Shown here: positions 16,279-23,087 of the stretch, in pieces
Layout: every line of letters begins with the position of its first letter
Position numbering within the stretch: the stretch's first letter is position 1
From: Desulfovibrionales bacterium
GTDB lineage: Bacteria > Desulfobacterota > Desulfovibrionia > Desulfovibrionales > Desulfomicrobiaceae
Direction of reading: 5' to 3'
Length of the DNA: 37,222 nucleotides
Assembly (NCBI GenBank): GCA_012729655.1
Contig: JAAYCS010000217.1
Span: forward strand, 1-37,222
Made by a program: the position numbers and the translations under genes
Notes under the pieces: generated by a model
What the model was told of the DNA's origin: nothing
Databases searched by the model: none
What the model saw: the letters and a program-made list of their open reading frames with translations, nothing else

Positions 16279-16659
16279 ATGACCAATGCGGCCCAGATCT
16301 TCACCCCTGCCTACCTGGATGACGTCTTCCCCCCCTCCAAAACCGCGGCATTCTTCGACGCCCTGTTCGGGGACGCCGAAGAGGGAGCCTACGATATCCG
16401 CCTCCGCTTCCAGGAGCAAAAGGGGCATGAACTCCATTTTGCCTTTCAACTGATCCAGCGTCCAGGCAAGTGCCTGGCCTGCAATTTGACTTACGGGCTG
16501 CCGCAGGTCTTTGCCCGGCACCCTGTGCTGGCCGTGGACAAAATGGCCGCCTCCTTGTGCGGGCAGCTGGGCACGCCCATGGCCTCCTGGACCCTGTCTC
16601 CCACCCGGGAAATCTCCAAATCCCTGCATGCCATTCCCCTGGTCATCAAGACCTCCTGA
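16279..16659 (+). CDS. conserved hypothetical protein, 126 residues
   Basis: The gene starts at ATG 16279 behind AGGAGAAAACC. The protein is soluble, with no signal peptide or membrane segment. Features are FTPAYLDDVFPPSKTAAFFDALFGDAEEGAYDI at the N-terminus, then a strand-rich middle (DIRLRFQEQKGHELHFAFQL) and CLACNLTYGLPQVF, a possible CxxC. I do not recognise a family with certainty, although sequences of this kind occur in sulfate-reducing deltaproteobacteria. The downstream gene is 83 bases away beyond an apparent operator, so it is probably a separate transcript. Confidence 0.8.
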   Translation: MTNAAQIFTPAYLDDVFPPSKTAAFFDALFGDAEEGAYDIRLRFQEQKGHELHFAFQLIQRPGKCLACNLTYGLPQVFARHPVLAVDKMAASLCGQLGTPMASWTLSPTREISKSLHAIPLVIKTS

Positions 16660-16694
16660 GCCCAGGACAACCGCATACAAGGAAAAAAGGAATT

Positions 16695-16708
16695 TTGACG
16701 CAAGTCAA
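16695..16708 (+). promoter_or_regulatory. FNR/CRP-type palindrome upstream of the siroheme-ferredoxin gene
   Basis: TTGACGCAAGTCAA is a perfect TTGAC-N4-GTCAA dyad, ending 34 bases before the ATG at 16743. CRP/FNR-family regulators bind such sites, and HcpR, a nitrosative-stress and sulfate-reduction regulator of this family in deltaproteobacteria, is a candidate. A TTG start at 16695 would fall inside the dyad and is therefore less likely than ATG 16743. Confidence 0.5.
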
Positions 16709-16742
16709 GGATTGCCTTTGCCGGCCATGGCATGCGTGCTCC

Positions 16743-17372
16743 ATGATCCATCCTGATGCCATCATCCCGTCCTTTGGCCTGAAATTCTGCCGGGGCCCCA
16801 AATGCCCCCACGCTGTCGCGACCGACGATCTGGCCCCTGACTTGGAAAAAATCATCCGGGATTCGGGCTGGCCGGAGTTTCTGATCCAACGCCAGTCCCC
16901 CATTCGCCACCATCACCAGTTCCGCGCGGCCGTATCCGCCTGTCCCAATGGCTGCTCGCAGCCCCACATCGCCGATTTCGGCCTCATCGGGGCCGCGCAC
17001 ATCGAGGTCGATACCGGCTCGTGCTCGGCCTGCGGCCTGTGTGTGGGGGCATGCGCTGAAAAGGCCCTGCGGCTTGAGCCAGAAATCGTTTTGGACAGAG
17101 CCCTCTGTCTCGGCTGCGCATCCTGCGCCCGGGTCTGCCCTACCGGAAGTCTGGCCATTGGGCAAAAAGGCTACCGCGTGTTGCTGGGCGGCAAGCTCGG
17201 AAGGCACCCCCGTCTGGCCCATGAGCTGGGCTTTCTTTCCCAGGCCGCGGCCCTTGCCGTTCTCCGCAACACCCTGCACATGTTCATGGCAAACTACAGT
17301 CCCGGCCTGCGCCTGGCGGATCTGGTGACAAGGATGGGACAGGAAAACTTCAACGCGCAGGTCCGACCATGA
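16743..17372 (+). CDS. small siroheme-type reductase-like protein with two-cluster ferredoxin domain
   Basis: The 209-residue protein starts at ATG 16743; no strong Shine-Dalgarno is visible. Residues 1-80 resemble the siroheme/[4Fe-4S] half of sulfite and nitrite reductases: CRGPKCPHA near residue 16 and the C-x3-C motif ACPNGCSQPHIADFG (Cys67 and Cys71). The first pair has C-x4-C, one residue shorter than the usual C-x5-C. A two-cluster ferredoxin follows (CSACGLCVGACAEKAL and CLGCASCARVCPTGSL), and then YRVLLGGKLGRHPRLA, also typical of siroheme reductases. It is probably a small sulfite, nitrite or other oxyanion reductase, electron-coupled to the next gene through its ATGA overlap. No substrate can be assigned. 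Confidence 0.8.
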   Translation: MIHPDAIIPSFGLKFCRGPKCPHAVATDDLAPDLEKIIRDSGWPEFLIQRQSPIRHHHQFRAAVSACPNGCSQPHIADFGLIGAAHIEVDTGSCSACGLCVGACAEKALRLEPEIVLDRALCLGCASCARVCPTGSLAIGQKGYRVLLGGKLGRHPRLAHELGFLSQAAALAVLRNTLHMFMANYSPGLRLADLVTRMGQENFNAQVRP

Positions 17373-18676
17373 TCGCCCTGCTGCGTGTGCTTATGGCCCT
17401 GTGCTCTCTGACCACGGCGGCCCACTTTCTGCGTTTCGGGACCCTGTGGGACGCCGTACCCTGCGTTCTGCCCATGACTGCACTTGCCTGGCCTCGCATC
17501 CTGCCCAGACCTCTGCTCTGCATGGCAGCCCTGGGCGGAGCGTTGCTCTGGGTCGACCACGCTGCAAACTTGGTCCAATGGCGGCTCAGCCTCGGACAGC
17601 CCTGGGTACGCCTGGCCGCAATCCTTGGTTCAGTGTGCGTGGCGCATCTGACCGCCCTGGCCCTGCTTGCTGGTCAAGCCGGACGAAGGCTTTTCGGCGA
17701 CCTGGATGGTGTGGCTTGGTCAAAAACGGCCATATTCGTGCTGGTTTCGGCAACCCTGGTCCTTGCCGGGGCCACAACAAAGATCCCCCTGCTCATGGGG
17801 GAGCGCTTCTTCCCGGATTCAGGTTCCTTCTGGATAGTTGCCTTCGCACTTTACGGTGCAGCCATCGGCGGCCTGCTCCTCGGCAACAGAGCAGACAGGG
17901 TGCGCGGACGGATCTGGACATTGTTTTCGGCCGTGTTCTTCGGACAGTTGGCCTTGGGCCTGGCCGGCTGGTCCGCGTTCCTCATGACCGGCAAGCTGCA
18001 TCTGCCTGTGCCGGCCCTGATTCTGGCCGGGCCCATCTACCGTGGGGAAGGATTCTTCATGCTCACCCTGCTGGCTGTCTCCCTGGCCCTGGTCGGCCCG
18101 GCCTGGTGCAGCCACCTCTGCTATATCGGGGCCTGGGACGACCGTCTGGCCCGCTGGGACTTTGGGCGGCCCAAAACACTGCCGGCCTGGGCCCCTCGAT
18201 TGCGTATGGCCATCCTCGTCGCGACCATTTTGACACCTCTGGTGTTGCGGGCCATGCACATTCCCTGGATCTGGGCCCTAGGATTGGCCGCGGCCTTCGG
18301 CCTGGCCGGGGTCGGGATCATGCTGCTGTGGTCCCGCCGGACCGGCACCATGACCCACTGTACAACCTGGTGCCCCGTCGGTCTCGTCAACAACCTGCTG
18401 GGCAGGATCCTGCCCTGGCGCATCCGCATCGACGCCGGCTGCACCCGTTGCGGGGCCTGCGCCGCGGCCTGCCGCTACAACGCTCTGACCCGGGCGGATT
18501 TGGATCGCAATCGGCCCGGTCTGACCTGCTCCCTGTGCGGGGACTGCCTGCCTCGATGCCTTCACGCGCACATCGGCTATGCCTTTGCAGGCCTTGATCC
18601 CCAACGCAGCCGGCAGCTCTTCGTCGTCCTGGTCACAACCCTGCATGCCGTATTCCTGGCCGTGGCCAGAATTTGA
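17369..18676 (+). CDS. polytopic NapH/NosR-like membrane iron-sulfur protein
   Basis: The 435-residue protein has roughly ten hydrophobic segments, beginning at residue 1 and including LILAGPIYRGEGFFML. In the loop after, GPAWCSHLCYIGAWDD corresponds to the first cysteine motif of NapH/NosR-type proteins, followed by HCTTWCPVGLVNNLLG and a cytoplasmic or periplasmic pair of ferredoxin motifs (CTRCGACAAACRYNAL and CSLCGDCLPRCLHAHIG). NapH-like proteins pass electrons from quinol or between ferredoxins and reductases. Overlap with the siroheme protein by ATGA suggests it delivers electrons to it. It ends 18 bases before the convergent shikimate kinase stop. Confidence 0.85.
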   Translation: MIALLRVLMALCSLTTAAHFLRFGTLWDAVPCVLPMTALAWPRILPRPLLCMAALGGALLWVDHAANLVQWRLSLGQPWVRLAAILGSVCVAHLTALALLAGQAGRRLFGDLDGVAWSKTAIFVLVSATLVLAGATTKIPLLMGERFFPDSGSFWIVAFALYGAAIGGLLLGNRADRVRGRIWTLFSAVFFGQLALGLAGWSAFLMTGKLHLPVPALILAGPIYRGEGFFMLTLLAVSLALVGPAWCSHLCYIGAWDDRLARWDFGRPKTLPAWAPRLRMAILVATILTPLVLRAMHIPWIWALGLAAAFGLAGVGIMLLWSRRTGTMTHCTTWCPVGLVNNLLGRILPWRIRIDAGCTRCGACAAACRYNALTRADLDRNRPGLTCSLCGDCLPRCLHAHIGYAFAGLDPQRSRQLFVVLVTTLHAVFLAVARI

Positions 18677-18694
18677 GGCATACCCCCCAGACTT

Positions 18695-19351
18695 TCAATA
18701 GCGGTCCATGACCCTCTCTTTTTGCCTGTAGTCCCACTCCTTCAGCCCCAGGGCCACGAGCACGTCGTCCACCAGCTCCTCCACGGCCCGGTTGGCCTGC
18801 AGCAGGTGATCCATGCTGGACATGTACAGGGGTTCGCGTTCGGTCATGACGGCCACGACTTCCTCATGCACGTCCAGAGGAGTCAACGGAGGTCGCTGGG
18901 CTGCGTTGGGATCGCGCATCATCCGGCCAACCAACAACCCCGCGTCCGCGGCCAGATAGAAACTGACCCCGGTCTTGCCCATGAGATCCCGGTTGGCCTC
19001 CGAGAGGACAATCCCGCCGCCCGTGGACACCACCTTGCCCGGCAGCCCGGCGGCACTGGCCAGGGCCCCGGACTCCAGCCGACGGAACCCGTCCCAGCCC
19101 TCGGCGGCGACGATGGCCTCGATGCTCCGCCCGGCGGCCTCGACGACCAGGGCGTCGGTGTCCACCCAGTCGCAGCCCAGTGCCACGGCCAGGGCCCGGC
19201 CCAAGGTGGTTTTGCCGCTGGCGCGCATGCCGAGCAGAAAAATGTTCTTTTTTTCCAGAGAAAAGGGCTCGCGCTTGAATTGACCGGGCCGGAAAACCAT
19301 GGTCGCCTCTGCGTCTTCGACCTCAACTTTTTTCTTGACGAATTGCGTCAT
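18695..19351 (-). CDS. aroK: shikimate kinase
   Basis: The 218-residue protein starts MTQFVKKKVEV at 19351 behind AGGAGGGAAT. After a ~35-residue charged extension, the kinase has GMRASGKTTLGR (Walker A), DWVDTDALVVE (the DxD magnesium/shikimate site), STGGGIVLS (shikimate-binding GGG) and QRPPLTPLD (the RPL lid), ending in a helical tail. It phosphorylates shikimate in the chorismate pathway. The name aroK or aroL is interchangeable on this evidence. It is divergent from the TlpA gene. Confidence 0.92.
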   Translation of the reverse strand: MTQFVKKKVEVEDAEATMVFRPGQFKREPFSLEKKNIFLLGMRASGKTTLGRALAVALGCDWVDTDALVVEAAGRSIEAIVAAEGWDGFRRLESGALASAAGLPGKVVSTGGGIVLSEANRDLMGKTGVSFYLAADAGLLVGRMMRDPNAAQRPPLTPLDVHEEVVAVMTEREPLYMSSMDHLLQANRAVEELVDDVLVALGLKEWDYRQKERVMDRY

Positions 19352-19423
19352 ATTCCCTCCTGGGGTCTTCGCGTCCCTGCAATCAGCCAATTGCCCGCAA
19401 AAGGCAATGACCTCTTCCCTCGA

Positions 19424-19453
19424 TTGACTGCCAAACGGCAAACAGGCTAGCAA
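19424..19453 (+). promoter_or_regulatory. possible promoter for the TlpA-DUF1992 operon
   Basis: TTGACT at 19424-19429 is followed, 18 bases later, by TAGCAA (19448-19453), about 34 bases before the ATG at 19487. The -35 is a good match; the -10 is weak. Confidence 0.35.
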
Positions 19454-19486
19454 TCGTGCAACAACAACGGAAACAAGGATTCGCAC

Positions 19487-19957
19487 ATGCACGCCATCAA
19501 AACATTGACCGCGCTTCTCCTGCTGACCTTCTGTCTGAACGGCGCAGCCCTGGCCCAGGGGGTCCGCACGATCGGTCCCCAGGACCTGAAGCAAATCGTG
19601 GACTCCAGCAAGGGACGGGTTCTCATCGTCAATTTCTGGGCCACCTGGTGCGGACCCTGCGTCAAGGAGTTACCCGCTCTGATGGCCACTCGCCAGGAAT
19701 TCCCCGAGCGCGACCTGCATATCGTCGGGATTTCCCTGGATTACAGTCCCAAGGCGGTGGATGCGTTCGTCACCCGGCAGAAGATCAATTTCCCCGTTTA
19801 CATCGACAATGGGGATATCGGCTCCACGCTTTCCGTCAAATCCATTCCCAGGACCATAATTTACAGTCCCAGCGGAGAAATGATCCTGGACCATCTGGGA
19901 ATCATCTCCGAAGAAGGGTTCCGCCACATCGTGAAAAAGGCCTCTCTGATGCGATGA
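19487..19957 (+). CDS. TlpA/ResA-family periplasmic thioredoxin
   Basis: The 156-residue protein has a cleavable signal peptide (LTALLLLTFCLNGAALAQ) and the thioredoxin fold with WATWCGPCVKELPAL, active site Cys-Gly-Pro-Cys, the cis-proline region SIPRTIIYS and the TlpA insert VGISLDYSPKAVDAFV. Such proteins reduce disulfides in the periplasm, often in cytochrome c maturation. Electron donor genes are not adjacent. An AAGGA site precedes ATG 19487. The stop overlaps the DUF1992 gene start (ATGA). Confidence 0.92.
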   Translation: MHAIKTLTALLLLTFCLNGAALAQGVRTIGPQDLKQIVDSSKGRVLIVNFWATWCGPCVKELPALMATRQEFPERDLHIVGISLDYSPKAVDAFVTRQKINFPVYIDNGDIGSTLSVKSIPRTIIYSPSGEMILDHLGIISEEGFRHIVKKASLMR

Positions 19958-20328
19958 AAATTCTTGCTGATTTGGCCGAACAGGCCATTCAGAACGCCCA
20001 GCAGCGCGGAGAGTTCGACAACCTCCAGGGTCAGGGACAACCCCTGACCCTGGACTCGGACCCGTTCATGCCTGAGCATCTGCGCATGGCCTACAAGGTG
20101 CTCAAGAACGGGGGCTATGTGCCCGAGGAAATCCAGACCCAACGCGAAATCCGATCCCTGATCGAATGCCTGGAAAGGGAAACAGACGAAGCGCAAAAAA
20201 TGCGTCAGATCCAGAAAGTCCAACTTGTCATCGCCAAAGCCAAGATCCGCAGTGGCGGGCTGCTCCTGGAAGAAAACGAGGAGTATTTCCGCAAGGTCGT
20301 GGCCCGCATGACCCTCAATTCCGGTTGA
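19954..20328 (+). CDS. DUF1992 / DnaJ-homologue (DNAJC28)-like protein
   Basis: The 124-residue protein starts at the ATGA overlap at 19954. It is highly helical and opens MKILADLAEQAIQNAQQRGEF, the signature of DUF1992, followed by LQGQGQPLTL, PFMPEHLRMAYKVLKNGGYVPEE and a charged coil. The human relative is DNAJC28 but there is no J domain here. The function is unknown. Confidence 0.85.
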   Translation: MKILADLAEQAIQNAQQRGEFDNLQGQGQPLTLDSDPFMPEHLRMAYKVLKNGGYVPEEIQTQREIRSLIECLERETDEAQKMRQIQKVQLVIAKAKIRSGGLLLEENEEYFRKVVARMTLNSG

Positions 20329-20332
20329 TACG

Positions 20333-21388
20333 ATGAATACAGCACGCCGTACCATGCTCAAGGCCTCCCTTGCCCCCCTGCTCCTTCCCTTGCTGAGTCC
20401 GGCGGCCAAGGCGGCCCAGACTCCGTTGTCCGAGGTTTCGGAAATCCGGGTCATCCAGACCAAGGACCCCTCCCGCGTGGTGGGCACGGTTTCCGCACCA
20501 GGATTTGCCCACGCTCTGGCCCAGTCGGTCCTGACCTTTGTCATGGAAAACTACCCCAGCGGCAATCTGCCGGTCTGGAAACAGCCCTTGAGCCAAGTGG
20601 ACCTGCATGCGCGCATTCCGGAGATCTGCCGACACGTGGTCCAGGGGGTCATCCGCAACGCCTCCATCTATCCAGTGGATCCTTGCTGGATCATGGGTCA
20701 GATGATGGCAGAATCCTTTTTTTATGAGTTCGCTGTGTCCTCGGCCCTGGCCGTGGGTCCCTGCCAGTTCATAGCCCCGACGGCCAGGGGGTATGGACTG
20801 ATCTGCGCCGATGCCCACAGTCTCCCTCCTGGGCAGGCCCGCCGGATGGACTTGGAAACTGAATTCGAGCGCGCCTCCAGGCTGCGCGAGCAGATGCGGA
20901 ACATGCGCAGGGACCAATCCGATCTGTTCAACAATCCCGCCAAGATGTTGCGGACTCTGCTCTCCAGACAGGTGCAGGGCCTTCCCTTCGCCGAGGCAGA
21001 CGACCTGAGCCTTGCCCTGGAGCGCATGGATCTGGCCCAGGCCCAGTACACCCAGGCGCGGGACAACTGCCGCCAATACCTCGCCGAAAATTTCCAGGGT
21101 CGCTCCATTTTTGACCCTCAGGATGTGGCATTTTTCGAGAAATTCGAACAGCGCGTGCTCTACTCCCACAGCATCAACGCCATGATCAGGATGATGGCTG
21201 AAAACATGCGCTCCCGCAGCGGGAATATTCTGGCGGCAACGGCCGGATACAACGCCGGACTGGGCAATACGGACTATCAGGCAGGCATATACACAGCCTA
21301 TGGCCGCATCCCCAACTTCGCCGAAACCGTTGACTACGTGAGCAAGATCCTCATCAACCATCACGAAATCAGCCGCCGGATGGTCTGA
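20333..21388 (+). CDS. lytic transglycosylase-like exported protein
   Basis: The 351-residue protein has a signal peptide with an Arg-Arg pair (ARRTMLKASLAPLLLPLL), resembling a Tat leader but without the full motif. The SLT-type domain shows MMAESFFYEFAVSSALAVGPCQF (catalytic Glu127 with the GxxQ motif) and, near the C-terminus, AATAGYNAGLGNTDYQAG. An intervening helical insertion of about 130 residues separates the two halves. Members cleave peptidoglycan glycan strands to anhydro-muropeptides. It lies four bases after the DUF1992 stop. Confidence 0.85.
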   Translation: MNTARRTMLKASLAPLLLPLLSPAAKAAQTPLSEVSEIRVIQTKDPSRVVGTVSAPGFAHALAQSVLTFVMENYPSGNLPVWKQPLSQVDLHARIPEICRHVVQGVIRNASIYPVDPCWIMGQMMAESFFYEFAVSSALAVGPCQFIAPTARGYGLICADAHSLPPGQARRMDLETEFERASRLREQMRNMRRDQSDLFNNPAKMLRTLLSRQVQGLPFAEADDLSLALERMDLAQAQYTQARDNCRQYLAENFQGRSIFDPQDVAFFEKFEQRVLYSHSINAMIRMMAENMRSRSGNILAATAGYNAGLGNTDYQAGIYTAYGRIPNFAETVDYVSKILINHHEISRRMV

Positions 21389-21395
21389 GGACCCC

Positions 21396-21689
21396 TTGAA
21401 CCCGAACAAAGTCAGGCGCGACCGCCTGTCCTCCCTGACCGACCTGCCCAACATCGGACCCGCCATGGCCGAGGACCTGCGACTCCTGGGCTTCGATCGG
21501 CCGGAACAGCTCGCCGGGCAGGACCCGCTGGCCCTCTTCGACCGCCTCTGCGAACTGACCGGAGCGCGGCAGGATCCCTGTATCCTGGACGTTTTCGTGT
21601 CCGTGATCCGCTTCATGGACGGCGACGACCCTCGCCCTTGGTGGTTCTTCACCCCGGAACGCAAGAACCCGTCTGTGCCCCGAACGTGA
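21396..21689 (+). CDS. helix-hairpin-helix protein (Cdd1 / mitomycin-resistance-like family)
   Basis: The 97-residue protein starts at TTG 21396, seven bases after the transglycosylase stop with GAGG five bases ahead; no better start exists. LSSLTDLPNIGPAMAEDL is a helix-hairpin-helix, LGFDRPEQLAGQDPLALFDRLC follows, and the C-terminus has DPCILDVFVSVIRFM and the conserved PWWFFTPERK. This matches the pathogenicity-locus Cdd1 family, small TfoX-like DNA-binding proteins of unknown function. Confidence 0.85.
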   Translation: MNPNKVRRDRLSSLTDLPNIGPAMAEDLRLLGFDRPEQLAGQDPLALFDRLCELTGARQDPCILDVFVSVIRFMDGDDPRPWWFFTPERKNPSVPRT

Positions 21690-21697
21690 GGCAGTAA

Positions 21698-21725
21698 GGG
21701 TTGCGCTGCGGAACATCGGCAACCC
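21698..21725 (+). terminator. inverted repeat after the TTG-start gene, possible terminator
   Basis: GGGTTGC (21698-21704) and GCAACCC (21719-21725) form a perfect 7-base stem around a 14-base loop, nine bases after the Cdd1-like stop. No T tract follows, so terminator function is uncertain. Confidence 0.4.
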
Positions 21726-21881
21726 ATGCATGGCACCTCTTTCAAAACCCCTTCCGATTCCCCCGCCCCGATAACCGACTTTGGCCCTGTCCTTGCTGTA
21801 CGTGTGGTCCCCTTCTTCTGAAGCCGGGAATGCATTCTTTTTTTTCAAATTTGTCATAACAGCCCGGTTTGACGCATCGCC

Positions 21882-21901
21882 ATATGACAGAATTGTCATA
21901 T
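21882..21901 (+). promoter_or_regulatory. perfect palindrome upstream of the glutamate synthase operon
   Basis: ATATGACAGAATTGTCATAT is an 8-base inverted repeat (ATATGACA/TGTCATAT) around GAAT, 55 bases before the ATG. A further half-site, TGTCATA, lies at 21852-21858, and a TTGACG -35-like box at 21869-21874. It is a strong candidate operator for a dimeric regulator of nitrogen assimilation, identity unknown. Confidence 0.6.
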
Positions 21902-21956
21902 TTCTCTGTGCCTCTGCGCGCAATCCGGGATTGAACAGCAAAGGGAGTGATGCGCT

Positions 21957-23087
21957 ATGTGTCGATTATTTGCTCTGACGAGCAGCGATCCCGTCTCCCC
22001 CATGGATGCCATCCGGGCCCTGGATGTCATGCGCGAGGGACACGACGGCTCGGGCGTCGGACTGTACCTGTCGGATCTGGCCGGTCCGTTCGAATCCATG
22101 AAGGACAACCCCGTCCTGTCCGGAATATTCACCGACCCGGGCATGAAACGCCTCGACGAATTCATGGAGGCCAAGGGCTTCACCCTCAGGTACGACATGC
22201 CCATCACCCCCAAGGGGGCGCTGCCGACCTGGACGCCCAAGCGCGATGCCTACGTGGTCCGCGCCTATGACGTTCCCGAGTCCTGGGCCACCCTGACAGC
22301 AGAGGAAAAAGGGCTGGCCTGCCTGAGAACCCGCCTGCAGCTCAAGCACATGGGACTGGACAGCGAGGACATCACTGTCTTCTCCTTCTGGCCGGACACA
22401 ATCATGATCAAGGAGATCGGAGATCCCTTGCAGGTCGGGGAATACCTGGGCCTGGACCGTCCTGAAATCCACAGCCGACTCATCCTGGCCCAGGGTCGGC
22501 AGAACACCAACTATGCCATCAATCTCTACGCCTGCCACCCCTTCTTCATCGAAGGCATCAGCACCATGACCAACGGTGAAAACACCGCATTCGTGCCCAT
22601 CCGGGACTACCTCATGGGCCAGGGCATCCCCGGCTACGAGGGCTACAATTCCGATTCGGAGGTGTTCACGCATATCCTGCACTATGCCTTGAAGAGGCTG
22701 GCCCTTCCTTTCGAGGCATACAAGCACGTCATCACCCCTCTGAAGGATCATGAAATGCATAACCATCCGGACAGGGAATTCCTGACCAAGCTGAAGCAGA
22801 TCTGCCGCCGCCTGATCATCGACGGACCCAACTGCGTCATCGGCTGCCTGCCGGACAAGTCCATGTTCATGGTCCAGGACAGCAAAAAGCTCCGCCCCGG
22901 CGTGGTCGGCGGCAGGCCTGGCCTGTTCGCATTCTCCTCCGAGATATGCGGCCTGGACCTGGCCATCCCGGATCGTGACAGAACCAAGGATTTTCAACCC
23001 ATGCATCTTGACTCGGCCATTGTTGGCCCGGACCGCCAGGAGGTCAGAATATGTCGGCAGTCGCAGCCATTACCCCTTCACAACTGA
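21957..23087 (+). CDS. glutamate synthase, class II glutamine amidotransferase subunit
   Basis: The 376-residue protein begins MCRLFALTSSDPV; removal of Met1 would leave the catalytic Cys2 of class II (Ntn) glutaminases. Further landmarks are HDGSGVGLYL near residue 35, NYAINLYACHPFF and ISTMTNGENTAFV, the substrate-binding NGE site. It is equivalent to domain 1 of GltB and supplies ammonia to the FMN protein encoded next. It ends 37 bases inside the next gene and, from SAIVGPDRQEV on, overlaps it in another frame. The Shine-Dalgarno is AAAGGGAG. Confidence 0.93.
   Translation: MCRLFALTSSDPVSPMDAIRALDVMREGHDGSGVGLYLSDLAGPFESMKDNPVLSGIFTDPGMKRLDEFMEAKGFTLRYDMPITPKGALPTWTPKRDAYVVRAYDVPESWATLTAEEKGLACLRTRLQLKHMGLDSEDITVFSFWPDTIMIKEIGDPLQVGEYLGLDRPEIHSRLILAQGRQNTNYAINLYACHPFFIEGISTMTNGENTAFVPIRDYLMGQGIPGYEGYNSDSEVFTHILHYALKRLALPFEAYKHVITPLKDHEMHNHPDREFLTKLKQICRRLIIDGPNCVIGCLPDKSMFMVQDSKKLRPGVVGGRPGLFAFSSEICGLDLAIPDRDRTKDFQPMHLDSAIVGPDRQEVRICRQSQPLPLHN

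Noticed and set aside
16695-16742. TTG start extending the siroheme protein by 16 residues
   Set aside because: The TTG would lie within the palindromic operator and the SD spacing is too short; the ATG at 16743 was kept although its SD is poor.
21725-21750. Sigma54 promoter ahead of the glutamate synthase operon
   Set aside because: TGGCAC is present but the -12 element is TCAA where TTGC is required.
20315-21835. 506-residue minus-strand frame antisense to the transglycosylase and HhH genes
   Set aside because: No coherent domain; the plus-strand genes carry catalytic motifs.
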